A DNA stretch of 64,000 bases, from assembly GCA_964648215.1 (NCBI GenBank), contig CAZYMF010000006.1:1-64000 (forward strand), read 5' to 3'. The number at the start of each line of letters is the position of its first letter. Within the stretch, counting starts at the first letter, position 1. Below, in pieces: positions 8,583 to 18,799 of this stretch. Below the pieces are notes generated by a model. That model ran no database searches. It was not told where the DNA came from and worked only from the letters and a program-made list of their open reading frames with translations. This DNA comes from CAZYMF01 sp964648215. GTDB lineage: Bacteria; Desulfobacterota; Binatia; HRBIN30; JACQVA1. Position numbers and translations under genes: made by a program.

Positions 8583-9986
8583 TCATGCCGATTCTCCCGT
8601 GGCCCGGCGGCCGTTGGCGCGGAACTCGCCCGCCCGTAGGCCGTGAGCCTTGATCTTGCGGTGCATCGTGGCCTGGTCGACCATCGCGTGCCGCGCGCTC
8701 GGCCCAATGCCTCCGTGGTAGCGATCGAGAATGTGCATCAGGTACTCGCGCTCGGCGCGACGCAGGAACTCGCGCAATGGCACCTGAAAGTCGGCCGCGC
8801 TGTGCCGCCCTTCTTGGGGGTTGAGCTCGGAGGGAATGTCGACTTCCCGGACCACGTCCGGCTTGGCGCGCAGAACCGCCCGCTCGAGCACGTTGAGCAG
8901 CTCGCGCACGTTGCCGGGCCAGGAATATCCCATCAGCTGCGCCAGCGCCCGCTCCGAGAGCCGGTTGATTCCCTTCTCGCGCGCCAGCGCGTTGTTGCGC
9001 AGAAAATCGGCCACCAGCAGGGCGATGTCCTCCGGACGCTCGCGCAAAGGCGGCAGGTGGATGGGAACGACGTTGATGCGGTAGTAGAAATCCTCGCGCA
9101 TCTGGCCCGCCGCCACCAGAGCCGTCAGGTCGCGGTTGGTGGCGGTCACCACCCGCATGTCCACCGGGATGCTCTGGTTTCCACCCAGCTTCTCGATGAC
9201 CCGCTCTTCCAACACCCGCAGCAGCTTCACCTGCATGGTCACGGGAATGCTCTCCACCTCGTCGAGAAAGAGGGTGCCGCCGTTGGCCAACTCGATCTTG
9301 CCGGTGCGCTCCTGCACGGCACCGGTGAAGGCTCCGCGCTCGTAGCCGAAGAGCTCGCTCTCGAGGAGTGACTCCGGCAGCGCGGCGCAGTTGATGGCGA
9401 CGAAGCGGCCCGCCCGACGCTTGCCCTGGAAGTGAATCGCGCGCGCCGCCAGCTCCTTGCCGGTGCCCGATTCGCCGCAGATGAGGACGGTGACGTCGTT
9501 CTGCGCCAGCATCTCGATGGTCGAGAACACCTCGATCATCTGAGGGTTGCGGGTGACCATGTTGGCGAAGGTGTACCGGTCCGCGAGCTGCTTACGCAGG
9601 TACTCGATCTCGTCGATCAAGCGGCGGCGTTCGAGGACCTTGTGGATCGCCAGCAGGATCTCGTCGGGCTCGAAGGGTTTGGTGATATAGTCGCTGGCCC
9701 CTTGCTTCATCGCCTCGACGGCGCCGCGGATGCTCCCGTAGCCCGTGATCATGACGACATCGATCCCCGGCCAGCGGTCGCGGATTTCACGGGTCAACGT
9801 GATGCCGTCGCTTCCCGGAATCTTCATGTCGACCACGGCGAGGGTGAAATCGCGCTCCGCCAGGCTCTGCCGCGCCGACGCAGCATCCTCGGCGGCAAAA
9901 ACGCCGTATTTCTCCTTGGCCAACAAGGCGTGGAGCTGCTCGCGTATGAGCGGGTCGTCGTCGACTATGAGAACGCGGGGCATCAT
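8583..9986 (-). CDS. NtrC-family sigma-54-dependent response regulator
   Basis: Domain order is receiver (phospho-acceptor Asp about 52 in AVVDMKIPG), AAA+ activator with Walker A GESGTGKE and the sigma-54-contacting GAFTGA loop, and a Fis-like helix-turn-helix at the C-terminus (QATMHRKIKAHGL). It should activate sigma-54 promoters when phosphorylated. The ATG at 9984-9986 overlaps the TGA of the upstream kinase-like gene (ATGA). An in-frame ATG at 10016 would overlap that gene by 34 nt and is less likely. The pair looks like a co-transcribed two-component system at the head of the exopolysaccharide operon. Confidence 0.94.
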   Translation of the reverse strand: MMPRVLIVDDDPLIREQLHALLAKEKYGVFAAEDAASARQSLAERDFTLAVVDMKIPGSDGITLTREIRDRWPGIDVVMITGYGSIRGAVEAMKQGASDYITKPFEPDEILLAIHKVLERRRLIDEIEYLRKQLADRYTFANMVTRNPQMIEVFSTIEMLAQNDVTVLICGESGTGKELAARAIHFQGKRRAGRFVAINCAALPESLLESELFGYERGAFTGAVQERTGKIELANGGTLFLDEVESIPVTMQVKLLRVLEERVIEKLGGNQSIPVDMRVVTATNRDLTALVAAGQMREDFYYRINVVPIHLPPLRERPEDIALLVADFLRNNALAREKGINRLSERALAQLMGYSWPGNVRELLNVLERAVLRAKPDVVREVDIPSELNPQEGRHSAADFQVPLREFLRRAEREYLMHILDRYHGGIGPSARHAMVDQATMHRKIKAHGLRAGEFRANGRRATGESA

Positions 9987-10672
9987 TTGAGCATCAACGG
10001 AAGGCGCAGGATCCATCCGGCGTTGCGCCCGTTCTCCAGCCGCCGCAGCTCACCACCCTGCAGATCAACGAGCTTCTCGGCCAAGGCCCAGCGGAGGTCG
10101 GCGGCGGCGGACTTCGACGGGTTCGAGCCGTCGACACGAATCTCGAAATGAGTAGCCGAACGGGCGATACCGCACTCGGCGCAGGGTCGGCCGGCTGACT
10201 CGGCCAGAGACGGAGCGAGCAGATGAAAGGCCCGCGCCAAGCGGGCAGGATCGATGACGACCGTCGCCTCGCCGTCGGCATCTACGCTAACTTGCAACCG
10301 GCCGGCGCCGAGCTGATCGTCGGCGTGTCGGCAAAAGCTTCTGGTCACGTCGGCGATCGGAACCGGACGGACCTCGAGAGACATGGGAGCCACATAGTCG
10401 ACGAAAAGCTCCAGCAGGCCGTGCAGCTCGCGAATCGAGCTTTCCAACACGGGCACGCTGTGCTGCCCTTCGCCGGTGCGTAGCGTCCGGATGAGGTGAT
10501 AGAGCCTCTGGAAGAGATTGCCGAAGGCATGATCTACGGTTGCCAGCACAGCCGACCGCACGACCACCAGCTCACCGTCTCCATCGTCATCTACCGCCCC
10601 GTCGGGCGCAGCGGACGGATCGCGTTCCGACCGCGGTATTTCCCGCTGACTGGTAATCACATCCTTCCCCAT
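9983..10672 (-). CDS. Divergent sensor histidine kinase-like protein
   Basis: About 229 residues. A helix with VDHAFGNLFQRLYHLI (His about 48) resembles the H-x-x-N-N-L type H-box of NtrB/NtrY-like kinases. The C-terminal half has the outline of a GHKL ATPase (ending LVDLQGGELRRLENG then ILRLPLML), but clear N and G1 boxes are not visible. There is no membrane segment or obvious sensor domain, so it may be a cytosolic kinase, phosphatase or phosphotransfer partner for the NtrC regulator with which it is translationally coupled. The start is the ATG at 10672; an upstream in-frame start at 10768 would add a low-quality basic segment. Confidence 0.6.
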   Translation of the reverse strand: MGKDVITSQREIPRSERDPSAAPDGAVDDDGDGELVVVRSAVLATVDHAFGNLFQRLYHLIRTLRTGEGQHSVPVLESSIRELHGLLELFVDYVAPMSLEVRPVPIADVTRSFCRHADDQLGAGRLQVSVDADGEATVVIDPARLARAFHLLAPSLAESAGRPCAECGIARSATHFEIRVDGSNPSKSAAADLRWALAEKLVDLQGGELRRLENGRNAGWILRLPLMLK

Positions 10673-10994
10673 TTTTCCCGACGTGACGGCAACGCGGCCG
10701 TACGCGTACCTCTGCGCCGCTCTCCCACCATGCATTCCGCGTTGCCGATCAACAATTATGGGTACCATGCGCTCTTAAACTTTTTCAAGCGAAATCTGCA
10801 ACCAAATACGGCGCCCCTGCGAGAGATCGGCAGGACCCTTGCAATTGCGCCGCAGGGGGGTGCGAGGCCGCGACACGGGGTGTCGTTGACCGTTTGACAG
10901 ACGCCCGCCAAAGCCGCTAGGAGATTGCAACTTTTTGGTCTGACGACAGATCGTCGCCCAGAGCACGGTGGGGATGGGGAAGGAGGCTCGGGAA
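10673..10994. other. Divergent intergenic region between the EPS operon and the regulatory block
   Basis: This 322-nt stretch separates the minus-strand EPS operon from the plus-strand REC-AAA-kinase gene. It holds an inverted repeat CCCCTGCG (10814-10821) / CGCAGGGG (10851-10858). For the plus strand there is a possible -35 TTGACA (10894-10899) with a weak -10 TAGGAG (10918-10923, spacer 18). On the minus strand CATAAT occurs near 10760 without a good -35 partner. No convincing sigma-54 element was found here. Confidence 0.4.
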
Positions 10995-12758
10995 GTGGCG
11001 CTGCCCAGGATCTTCGTCATTGACGACTCCGACGCGGTGCGTGAAACACTGGCCATCGTGCTCGGGAACACGCACGATCTTCGCGAGTTGTCCCCGGTCG
11101 ACTGCTCGAAAACCTTCCCCGTCCCGGAGGGGAACCCTGATCTGGTGATCGCCGACGCGGCAACTGCGTCACCCGACTTCCTTCATGCGCTCGGGCAAGC
11201 CGCATGCCCGGTCATCTGGCTGCGCAAGGAGCAAGGGCAAGGGTCGCACCCGGCGGAGCTCGGCGGGCCGTCGGTGGTCGTCGACTTCCCCTTCGACGGC
11301 CACGCCCTCATCGAGCACACGCGCCGGCTGCTCGCGCTTCCGTCCCGGCGTGCTCCCACACCACTGCACAACCCGCTGGCCTATCCGTATCTCACGGCCG
11401 AAGCGGCCCTGGTGGCCGGCCAGGCAACCACCAATCGCCTACCGGTCCTGATCCAAGGCGAATCCGGCACGGGAAGGGCGCGGGTCGCAACGGCAATTCA
11501 CGGCGCCAGCGCCGCGACGCAGCTCATCGCCGTCGGGCCCGACGGTTGTACCCGAGCGGCGTTGCACGGCTTGGCGCCGCTCGAGCAGGATCTGACCCTG
11601 CTCGTCGACGATGTGGCCCTGGCGAGCACTGAGGCGCAGGCCTCTCTACTACAACTGGTCGAAGCCGGCGGGCTGCAGACCAGCAAGGGCTGGATCGGCG
11701 TTCGCCTGATCAGTGCGACGGCGGCGGATCTGGCGCAGGCTGCCCACAGCGGCTCCTTTGCCAAGGAGCTCTACTACCGACTGAGCGTCCTGCCGATCAC
11801 GCTGCCCCCCTTGCGCGACCGGCCGCAGGACATCCCGGCTCTGGCGCGGTCGATGGCGGGCGAGATTTGCAGCACTCTGAGCGTTGCCCCGATCGCCTTC
11901 ACGCCGCGCGCCATGCAGCGGCTGACACGTTATCTGTGGTTCGGCAACTCCGCCGAGCTGGAAACCGTGCTGGCGCGCACGATCTCGCTGGTTCGCAAGG
12001 AAGTCATCGATGTCGACGACCTCCAGTTCGGTTTTGGTCGGGTGGTTCGGCCCTCCGACCCCACCAACCTCGGCCGGCCGTTGCAGGGATCGCTTGCCGA
12101 CGGTACCGTCGACATGATCATCAACGAGCTGGCCCACGAGTTCAAGAATCCGCTGGTCACGATAAAGACCTTCGCCCAGCATCTCGATCGCCTGCTCGAA
12201 GAGGAAGGGGGCCAGGGTCAGATGTTGCGGCTCACCGGCGAGGCCGTCGATCGTATGGACCGGGCGCTCGAAAACCTACTGCAGTTCACTCGCTTTCAAG
12301 AGCCAGCCCCCCAGGGTGTCGCCCTCGGCGCTCTTCTCGGGCCGGTGCTGGCCAATCTCGGCCCATTGCTGAGCGAACGCCACCTTGTTCTCGACTACCG
12401 GCCGCCTCACGGGGGCACGACGGTTCACATCGACACCGAGCAGGTGTCCTATGCGATCGAGAACCTCCTGCGCACCTTGATCCGCAACCTTCCCGATGAC
12501 GAGGCTCTTTCGGTACACTGCGGCGAGTCCTCGGTGGTCGTGCGCGTGCCCGCAAGCAACGGCCACAAGATCTCGCGGCTGGCCAGCTTCCTGCCGACAC
12601 GGGAATCCGGCGGCGAGGCGGTTCTGCCACTGGGCATGACCCTGGCCCGCAACCTCCTCAAGCGCAACGGCGGGGAGCTCGAAGTGCAAGTGAGCACCGC
12701 GGGCACCGTGATCACGGTGCAACTGCCCCATGAACAAGGAACACGGAAGGTACCCTGA
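10995..12758 (+). CDS. REC - degenerate sigma-54-type AAA - histidine kinase fusion
   Basis: The GTG at 10995 is chosen because AGGAGG (10981-10986) precedes it by 8 nt. Residues about 4-115 form a receiver-like domain (FVIDDSDAVRETLAIVL, possible acceptor Asp about 54 in LVIADAA). Residues about 130-350 form an NtrC-type AAA module with GESGTGRA (Walker A Lys replaced by Arg) and Walker B LLVDDV, but no GAFTGA loop; the conserved PPLRDRPQDIPAL is kept. Residues about 372-588 are a histidine kinase: H-box NELAHEFKNPLVTIK with His about 381, then an ATPase domain with ENLLRTLI and a G-box-like GMTLARNLLKRNGG. The next gene, an NtrC relative, starts 5 nt downstream and is the likely partner. 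Confidence 0.85.
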   Translation: MALPRIFVIDDSDAVRETLAIVLGNTHDLRELSPVDCSKTFPVPEGNPDLVIADAATASPDFLHALGQAACPVIWLRKEQGQGSHPAELGGPSVVVDFPFDGHALIEHTRRLLALPSRRAPTPLHNPLAYPYLTAEAALVAGQATTNRLPVLIQGESGTGRARVATAIHGASAATQLIAVGPDGCTRAALHGLAPLEQDLTLLVDDVALASTEAQASLLQLVEAGGLQTSKGWIGVRLISATAADLAQAAHSGSFAKELYYRLSVLPITLPPLRDRPQDIPALARSMAGEICSTLSVAPIAFTPRAMQRLTRYLWFGNSAELETVLARTISLVRKEVIDVDDLQFGFGRVVRPSDPTNLGRPLQGSLADGTVDMIINELAHEFKNPLVTIKTFAQHLDRLLEEEGGQGQMLRLTGEAVDRMDRALENLLQFTRFQEPAPQGVALGALLGPVLANLGPLLSERHLVLDYRPPHGGTTVHIDTEQVSYAIENLLRTLIRNLPDDEALSVHCGESSVVVRVPASNGHKISRLASFLPTRESGGEAVLPLGMTLARNLLKRNGGELEVQVSTAGTVITVQLPHEQGTRKVP

Positions 12759-12762
12759 GACG

Positions 12763-14157
<1,395 letters not shown>

Positions 14158-14326
14158 AGGGCCGCGCGTTACAAATCCGGCCGGCGGGGCGCACAATGTT
14201 GTACGGCCGTCCAGGAATGGTCGCCGTGTGACCTTTTGCGGCCGCTGGTCTCGGGCCTTGAGACCGCCTGCTAGATAGCAAGCTCACGACGCAAACGTTC
14301 GAGCGATACTTGAGGTTGGTGTCACG

Positions 14327-14342
14327 TGGCATAGGCTGTGCT
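14327..14342 (+). promoter_or_regulatory. Sigma-54 type -24/-12 promoter upstream of the REC-kinase gene
   Basis: TGGCATAGGCTGTGCT matches TGGCACG-N4-TTGCW at 9 of 12 conserved positions with the invariant GG (14328-14329) and GC (14340-14341) ten bases apart. The predicted start point is about 14353, 27 nt before the ATG at 14380. It follows directly after a gene for a sigma-54 activator. Confidence 0.55.
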
Positions 14343-14379
14343 CCCGCCGGTGCTGCCCGGTGGAGGGGTCCGCCCTATT

Positions 14380-15486
14380 ATGGATGATTCCGCATCGCTC
14401 CTCATCATTGACGACGAACGCGGCCCGACAGAATCGCTACGGATGATCTTCAAGCCGTCGTACAAGGTATTCACGGCGGCGCGCGCGGAGCAGGCGCTCG
14501 AAATCCTGCGGACCACGCAGATCGACGTCGTCACCCTGGACCTGCGCATGCCGGGGATGCCCGGGATCGAGCTACTCGAGCACATCAAGGCATATGATCC
14601 TGACATCGAAGTGATCATCATCACCGGCTACGCGGCACTCGACTCGGCCGTTCGGGGGCTGCGCCACCGGGTCTTCGACTACATCACCAAGCCGTTCGAC
14701 GTTCCCCACATCGCCGATTTGGTTCGCCGGGCGGTCGGACGCCGCCGTGCGTCGCTTCGCATGCGCAACATCAAAGAGGACTTCCTCGCCAACCTGTCCC
14801 ACGAGCTGCGAACGCCGCTCAGTGCGATCATCGGCTACAGTGCGATCCTGGCCGAGGAGCTACGCCCGCTCGTCAACGTCGAGCAACGTGTCGCCCTCGA
14901 GCGGATCCAGACGAATTCCCAGGAGCTGCTCAGCCTCATCGAAGGGGTGCTGTTGCTCAACTCCCTCGACGCCGGCGAGGTGCCCTTCACCGTGGAGCCC
15001 TTCGACATCGGTGAGACCGCGCGCCGAATTGCCTGCCGGTTCGAGCCTCTGGCCGCGGAGAAGGGGCTCGGCCTGCGCGTCGAGCTGGCAAGCGAAGGCC
15101 TCCTGGCCATCAGTGACGAAGAAAAGATCGAGCGCATCCTCGACGCCCTCCTGGAGAATGCCGTCAAGTTCACCGTGCGCGGGAGCATCATGCTGGCCGT
15201 TCGCCCCGCCCCACAGCCGGGAGCGCTCGAGTTGGAGGTTGCCGACACGGGCATCGGCATGCAGCACGAGGAGCTGATGCACGCGCTCCAGGGGTTGAGC
15301 CAGACCGACACGTCATCGCGCCGGCGCTATCGCGGTCTGGGACTGGGTCTACGAATTGCCACCCGCCTGACCGAGTTCATCGGCGGGGACCTCCGCATTC
15401 AGAGTGAGCCCGGAGCGGGTACGCGGTGCGTTGTAACCGTGCCAGCCCAGGGTATCGGCGCCATCGACCCCACCCAGCTTCATTGA
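14380..15486 (+). CDS. Receiver domain - histidine kinase (REC-HisKA-HATPase)
   Basis: A 368-residue soluble protein. The receiver has Asp about 54 (VVTLDLRMPGMPG) and the conserved Lys in ITKPFD. A HisKA domain has the H-box FLANLSHELRTPLSAI (His about 141), and a full HATPase domain has LLENAVKF (N box), VADTGIGM (G1) and YRGLGLGLRIA (G2). It probably receives phosphate on the receiver and modulates its own kinase. The ATG at 14380 has GGAGGGG (14362-14368) upstream; an earlier GTG at 14338 lies inside the sigma-54 element and is rejected. Only 7 nt separate it from the next gene. Confidence 0.92.
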   Translation: MDDSASLLIIDDERGPTESLRMIFKPSYKVFTAARAEQALEILRTTQIDVVTLDLRMPGMPGIELLEHIKAYDPDIEVIIITGYAALDSAVRGLRHRVFDYITKPFDVPHIADLVRRAVGRRRASLRMRNIKEDFLANLSHELRTPLSAIIGYSAILAEELRPLVNVEQRVALERIQTNSQELLSLIEGVLLLNSLDAGEVPFTVEPFDIGETARRIACRFEPLAAEKGLGLRVELASEGLLAISDEEKIERILDALLENAVKFTVRGSIMLAVRPAPQPGALELEVADTGIGMQHEELMHALQGLSQTDTSSRRRYRGLGLGLRIATRLTEFIGGDLRIQSEPGAGTRCVVTVPAQGIGAIDPTQLH

Positions 15487-15493
15487 GGCGATC

Positions 15494-16207
15494 ATGGCCA
15501 GCATCTTTCTTCTGTGTCGCGACTGCCGCGTTGTCCACCGCGTTTACGCCGCCCACGAGATCAGCGAGGGCGGGGTTGCCAGTGAGGCGGCGGCCATCGC
15601 CTACGGGCAGTTTCTCGTCGACCATCGCCATCATCCGCTGGATCGACTCGAACATTGCGGCACCCTCGATCATCACCAAGGAGCCCTGTGGGACCCGTCC
15701 CGCACGAGCTTGATCGAGGTCAGCAACGGTCGTGAAGTGTTCACCCTCCGCAGCGCCCGCGACTCCCTCGACGAGGCCCCACACCTCGAGATCATCACCG
15801 GACGCCTGGAGGCCCAGCCGATCGAGCTCTCTTTCGACGAGCCTTCGTTGCGCCGGGCCCTCGACCGGCACTTCTATCCCTACGCGCTGCGCGCCTCGAA
15901 GGTCGACCGGTTCGTGCAGATCGTCCGGGAAGTGCTGGCGATGCTCCCGGCCGAGGAGCTCGATACCGAGTTCGACGACGCCGACGATTCCGAGGTTGGT
16001 ATCGGGCGCCTGCCCGACCAGGGTTGCGTCGCCATCCTCGAGCTTTGCATCGATCTCTTCGATGCCTGGGAGCTGTCGCGGGTGGCGTCCTTCGTCAGCG
16101 GCAATCGGGACGAGTATGGCGCGCTGGCGCTGCGAATCCGAAAGCCGGTGGCGCTGCGTTCCGCGCCGCAGGCACAGCCGGGCGAGAAGGGCGACGAAGG
16201 CTCCTGA
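15494..16207 (+). CDS. Hypothetical protein co-transcribed with the REC-kinase
   Basis: A 237-residue soluble protein that I do not recognise. The N-terminus has a small CRDC pair (residues 8-11) that could be half of a zinc site, and a His-rich DHRHHPLDRLEHCG stretch follows. The middle carries SFDEPSLRRALDRHFYPYAL and a helical acidic segment. There is no signal peptide or membrane helix. It starts 7 nt after the kinase, so the two share the sigma-54-type promoter and probably the pathway. Confidence 0.75.
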   Translation: MASIFLLCRDCRVVHRVYAAHEISEGGVASEAAAIAYGQFLVDHRHHPLDRLEHCGTLDHHQGALWDPSRTSLIEVSNGREVFTLRSARDSLDEAPHLEIITGRLEAQPIELSFDEPSLRRALDRHFYPYALRASKVDRFVQIVREVLAMLPAEELDTEFDDADDSEVGIGRLPDQGCVAILELCIDLFDAWELSRVASFVSGNRDEYGALALRIRKPVALRSAPQAQPGEKGDEGS

Positions 16208-16286
16208 GAGCGCGTCGCCGTTGGCCGGCAACCGATTTCCCACCACCTGCACCGAGAGCCGCCGGCACAATGCGGCCGTCACAATG

Positions 16287-16315
16287 TTGACTGCTCGGTG
16301 ACCCTCTCCTATAAA
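16287..16315 (+). promoter_or_regulatory. Sigma-70 type promoter of the cofGHDE operon
   Basis: TTGACT (16287-16292), a 17-nt spacer and TATAAA (16310-16315) form a near-consensus promoter. Transcription should begin near 16322, giving a leader of only about 20 nt before the ATG of cofG. Confidence 0.72.
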
Positions 16316-16340
16316 GATCGCGGATTCTCGATGTGAGTGC

Positions 16341-17549
16341 ATGCACGCTGCCAGCACTGATGCCCTGGCTGCCCCCGATCACGGGTTGATCCCGACTCCG
16401 TTGCGGAAGACCCTTGACCGGGCCAGCAGCGGAGAAGGGGTCAGCGACGCCGAAGCGCGCCAGCTCATCGAGATCGACGATCGGGCGCTGCCGGCCTTGT
16501 GTACCATCGCCGGCCAGGTACGCGCCCGCCACAAGGGATCGGTCATCACCTACTCCCCCAAGGTGTTTCTCCCCGTCACCAACCTCTGTCGCGACTTTTG
16601 TTCCTACTGCACCTTCCGCAAGGATCCGAACGACGCGGGGGCCTGGACGATGCTCCCCGAAGAGATCCGGGCCTGGTCGCGCGACGCCAGCTCTCGCGGC
16701 TGCATCGAAGCGTTGATGTGCCTCGGCGACAAACCCGAGCTGGTGTTTCCCGCCCATCGTGTCACCTTGGCCGTGCTCGGGCATTCCTCGACGATCGACT
16801 ACGTCCAACAGGCGTGCGCCATCGCGCTCGAGGAGGGTCTTGTGCCCCATACCAATGCCGGGCTGATGACGCGGGAGGAGATGGCGAAACTGAAGCCACT
16901 GAACGCGAGCATGGGGCTGATGCTCGAAACCATCAGCCCTCGATTGCGAGGACGCGGGGGCCCCCACTACAACGCCCCCGACAAAGATCCCGCCTTGCGC
17001 CTGCAGATGATCCGAGAGGCCGGCGAGCTACAGATTCCCTTCACCACCGGTATTCTCGTGGGGATCGGAGAGACGCGGGCCGAACGTGTCGCCAGCTTGG
17101 CCGCCATTCGCGACGCCCACCGGCGCTACGGCCACATCCAGGAGATCATCATCCAAAACTTCCGCGCCAAGCCGACCATTCGCATGGCCGCCAGCGCGGA
17201 ACCCGACACTCTCGAGATGGCTCGCACCATTGCCGTCTGTCGCCTCATGATGCCGACGATGAACATCCAGGCGCCGCCCAATCTCAGTCCCTACGACCAT
17301 CGTCTTCTGCTGGCCTCCGGGCTCAACGACTGGGGCGGAATTTCCCCGCTCACGCGGGACTACGTGAATCCCGAGGCTCCCTGGCCGCACGTTGCCGCGC
17401 TGGCGGAAACGTGTCGCGGGGAAGGCTCTTCCCTCAAACCTCGCCTTCCGGTCTACCAGGAGTACCTGGACCGGCCGGGCTTTCTCGACGCAGCGCTGCG
17501 GTCGCAGGCCATGGCCGTCGGCGCCGCGAGAGGAGTATCGCTATGTTGA
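16341..17549 (+). CDS. cofG: 7,8-didemethyl-8-hydroxy-5-deazariboflavin synthase subunit CofG
   Basis: Radical SAM enzyme that works with CofH to build the deazaflavin chromophore (F0) of coenzyme F420. The radical SAM cysteines are in TNLCRDFCSYCTF (CxxxCxxC, about residues 78-85). CofG-type signatures include ALMCLGDKPEL, MLETISPRLRGRGGPHYNAPDKDP and GILVGIGETRAER. Length (402 aa) fits stand-alone CofG rather than the fused FbiC of actinobacteria. It overlaps cofH by 7 nt. It is the first gene of a four-gene F420 operon. Confidence 0.95.
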   Translation: MHAASTDALAAPDHGLIPTPLRKTLDRASSGEGVSDAEARQLIEIDDRALPALCTIAGQVRARHKGSVITYSPKVFLPVTNLCRDFCSYCTFRKDPNDAGAWTMLPEEIRAWSRDASSRGCIEALMCLGDKPELVFPAHRVTLAVLGHSSTIDYVQQACAIALEEGLVPHTNAGLMTREEMAKLKPLNASMGLMLETISPRLRGRGGPHYNAPDKDPALRLQMIREAGELQIPFTTGILVGIGETRAERVASLAAIRDAHRRYGHIQEIIIQNFRAKPTIRMAASAEPDTLEMARTIAVCRLMMPTMNIQAPPNLSPYDHRLLLASGLNDWGGISPLTRDYVNPEAPWPHVAALAETCRGEGSSLKPRLPVYQEYLDRPGFLDAALRSQAMAVGAARGVSLC

Positions 17550-18799
17550 CTCGCCACATCCGCGAAATGGTAACCGACCCGCGCCCGCTGGAAACCCTGC
17601 TGGGGGAAGCGTCCCCCCGCACCCGAGAGATCTTGGAGAGCTCGCTCTCCGGCCGGGAGGTGACTGTGGACGAGGGGGTGCATCTCCTCGGCACCGAGGG
17701 CTCCGACTTGCGGGCGCTGATCAGGACCGCGGATCACGTCCGCGCCAGCGACGTCGGTGACAGCGTCACCTACATCGTCAACCGCAACATCAACTGGACC
17801 AACATCTGCTTCGTCGGCTGTCAGTTCTGTGCCTTCGCCCGTCACCGCAAGGACGCCGAGGCGTACAACCACGACAGCGACCACGTCCTGCGCAAAGTGC
17901 AAGACGCCATCGACCGGGGCGCCACCGAGATCTGCATGCAGGGGGGCATCAACCCGGAGATGGATGCCTTCGCCTACCGCGACATGCTGTGCGCCATCAA
18001 GGCCCGCTTCCCCCAGATTCACATCCACGCGTACTCGCCGATGGAGATCATGTATGGGGCGCGGCGCACCGGCATGAGCTACCCCGATTACATCGGCATG
18101 CTGCGCGACGCCGGACTGGGAACGATCCCCGGCACCGCGGCCGAGATCCTCGACGATCAGGTACGCGAGGTGCTGAGTCACAAGAAGGTCGACGTGCGCA
18201 CCTGGTGTGAGATCATCACCGCGGCCCACAAGGTCGGGGTCCCCACCACCTCGACCATCATGTACGGGCACATCGAGAACGCCGAACAGATCGCCCGCCA
18301 CGTCGACCTGCTGCGCTCCCTGCAGAAGGAGAGCGGGGGCTTCACCGAGTTCGTGCCCCTCCGTTTCATTCACACCTACACCACGCTCTACCAGAAGGGG
18401 CTGGTGAACCCGCCGCCCAAGGGAGCCGTCGACTTTCGCATGTACGCTTTCTCCCGGCTGATGCTGCGCGGCGTGATCGACAACATCCAGACCTCGTGGG
18501 TCAAGCTCGGCCCCGAGCTGGCGCAGCTCACGCTGGCGGCCGGCTGCAACGATTTCGGCGGCACGCTGATGGAGGAATCGATCTCCAAATCAGCCGGAGC
18601 CGACGCTGGCGAGTATCTTCCCGAGAGCGAGATTCGCTCGCTCATCGAGGGGATGGGCCGTATCCCCGTGCAGCGCACCACCCTCTACGGCCGAATCGAT
18701 GAGAAGGGGGCACATGCCGGTGATCACCAAGCGGGTGACGGCGTTGGCTGGGGGAGTGGGGGCAGCGCGGTTCTTGCGGGGCCTACATTCCCTTCTTGA
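17543..18799 (+). CDS. cofH: 5-amino-6-(D-ribitylamino)uracil-L-tyrosine 4-hydroxyphenyl transferase CofH
   Basis: Second radical SAM half of deazaflavin (F0) synthase. The radical SAM motif is CFVGCQFCAFAR (CxxxCxxC, about residues 92-99), with CofH-type GATEICMQGGINPE and HIHAYSPMEIMYG. The ATG at 17543 has AGGAG at 17531-17535. The conserved sequence ends around QRTTLYGRID. The frame then continues for about 30 low-complexity residues to a stop at 18799, lying over the first 86 nt of cofD. Whether that tail is functional or just a drifted stop codon cannot be told here. Confidence 0.94.
   Translation: MLTRHIREMVTDPRPLETLLGEASPRTREILESSLSGREVTVDEGVHLLGTEGSDLRALIRTADHVRASDVGDSVTYIVNRNINWTNICFVGCQFCAFARHRKDAEAYNHDSDHVLRKVQDAIDRGATEICMQGGINPEMDAFAYRDMLCAIKARFPQIHIHAYSPMEIMYGARRTGMSYPDYIGMLRDAGLGTIPGTAAEILDDQVREVLSHKKVDVRTWCEIITAAHKVGVPTTSTIMYGHIENAEQIARHVDLLRSLQKESGGFTEFVPLRFIHTYTTLYQKGLVNPPPKGAVDFRMYAFSRLMLRGVIDNIQTSWVKLGPELAQLTLAAGCNDFGGTLMEESISKSAGADAGEYLPESEIRSLIEGMGRIPVQRTTLYGRIDEKGAHAGDHQAGDGVGWGSGGSAVLAGPTFPS

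Noticed and set aside
1..10672. Exosortase/PEP-CTERM locus
   Set aside because: The EPS set with ExeA-like ATPase and NtrC-type regulators resembles such loci, but no exosortase gene is in the window and none of the secreted proteins here ends in a PEP-CTERM-like tripartite tail.
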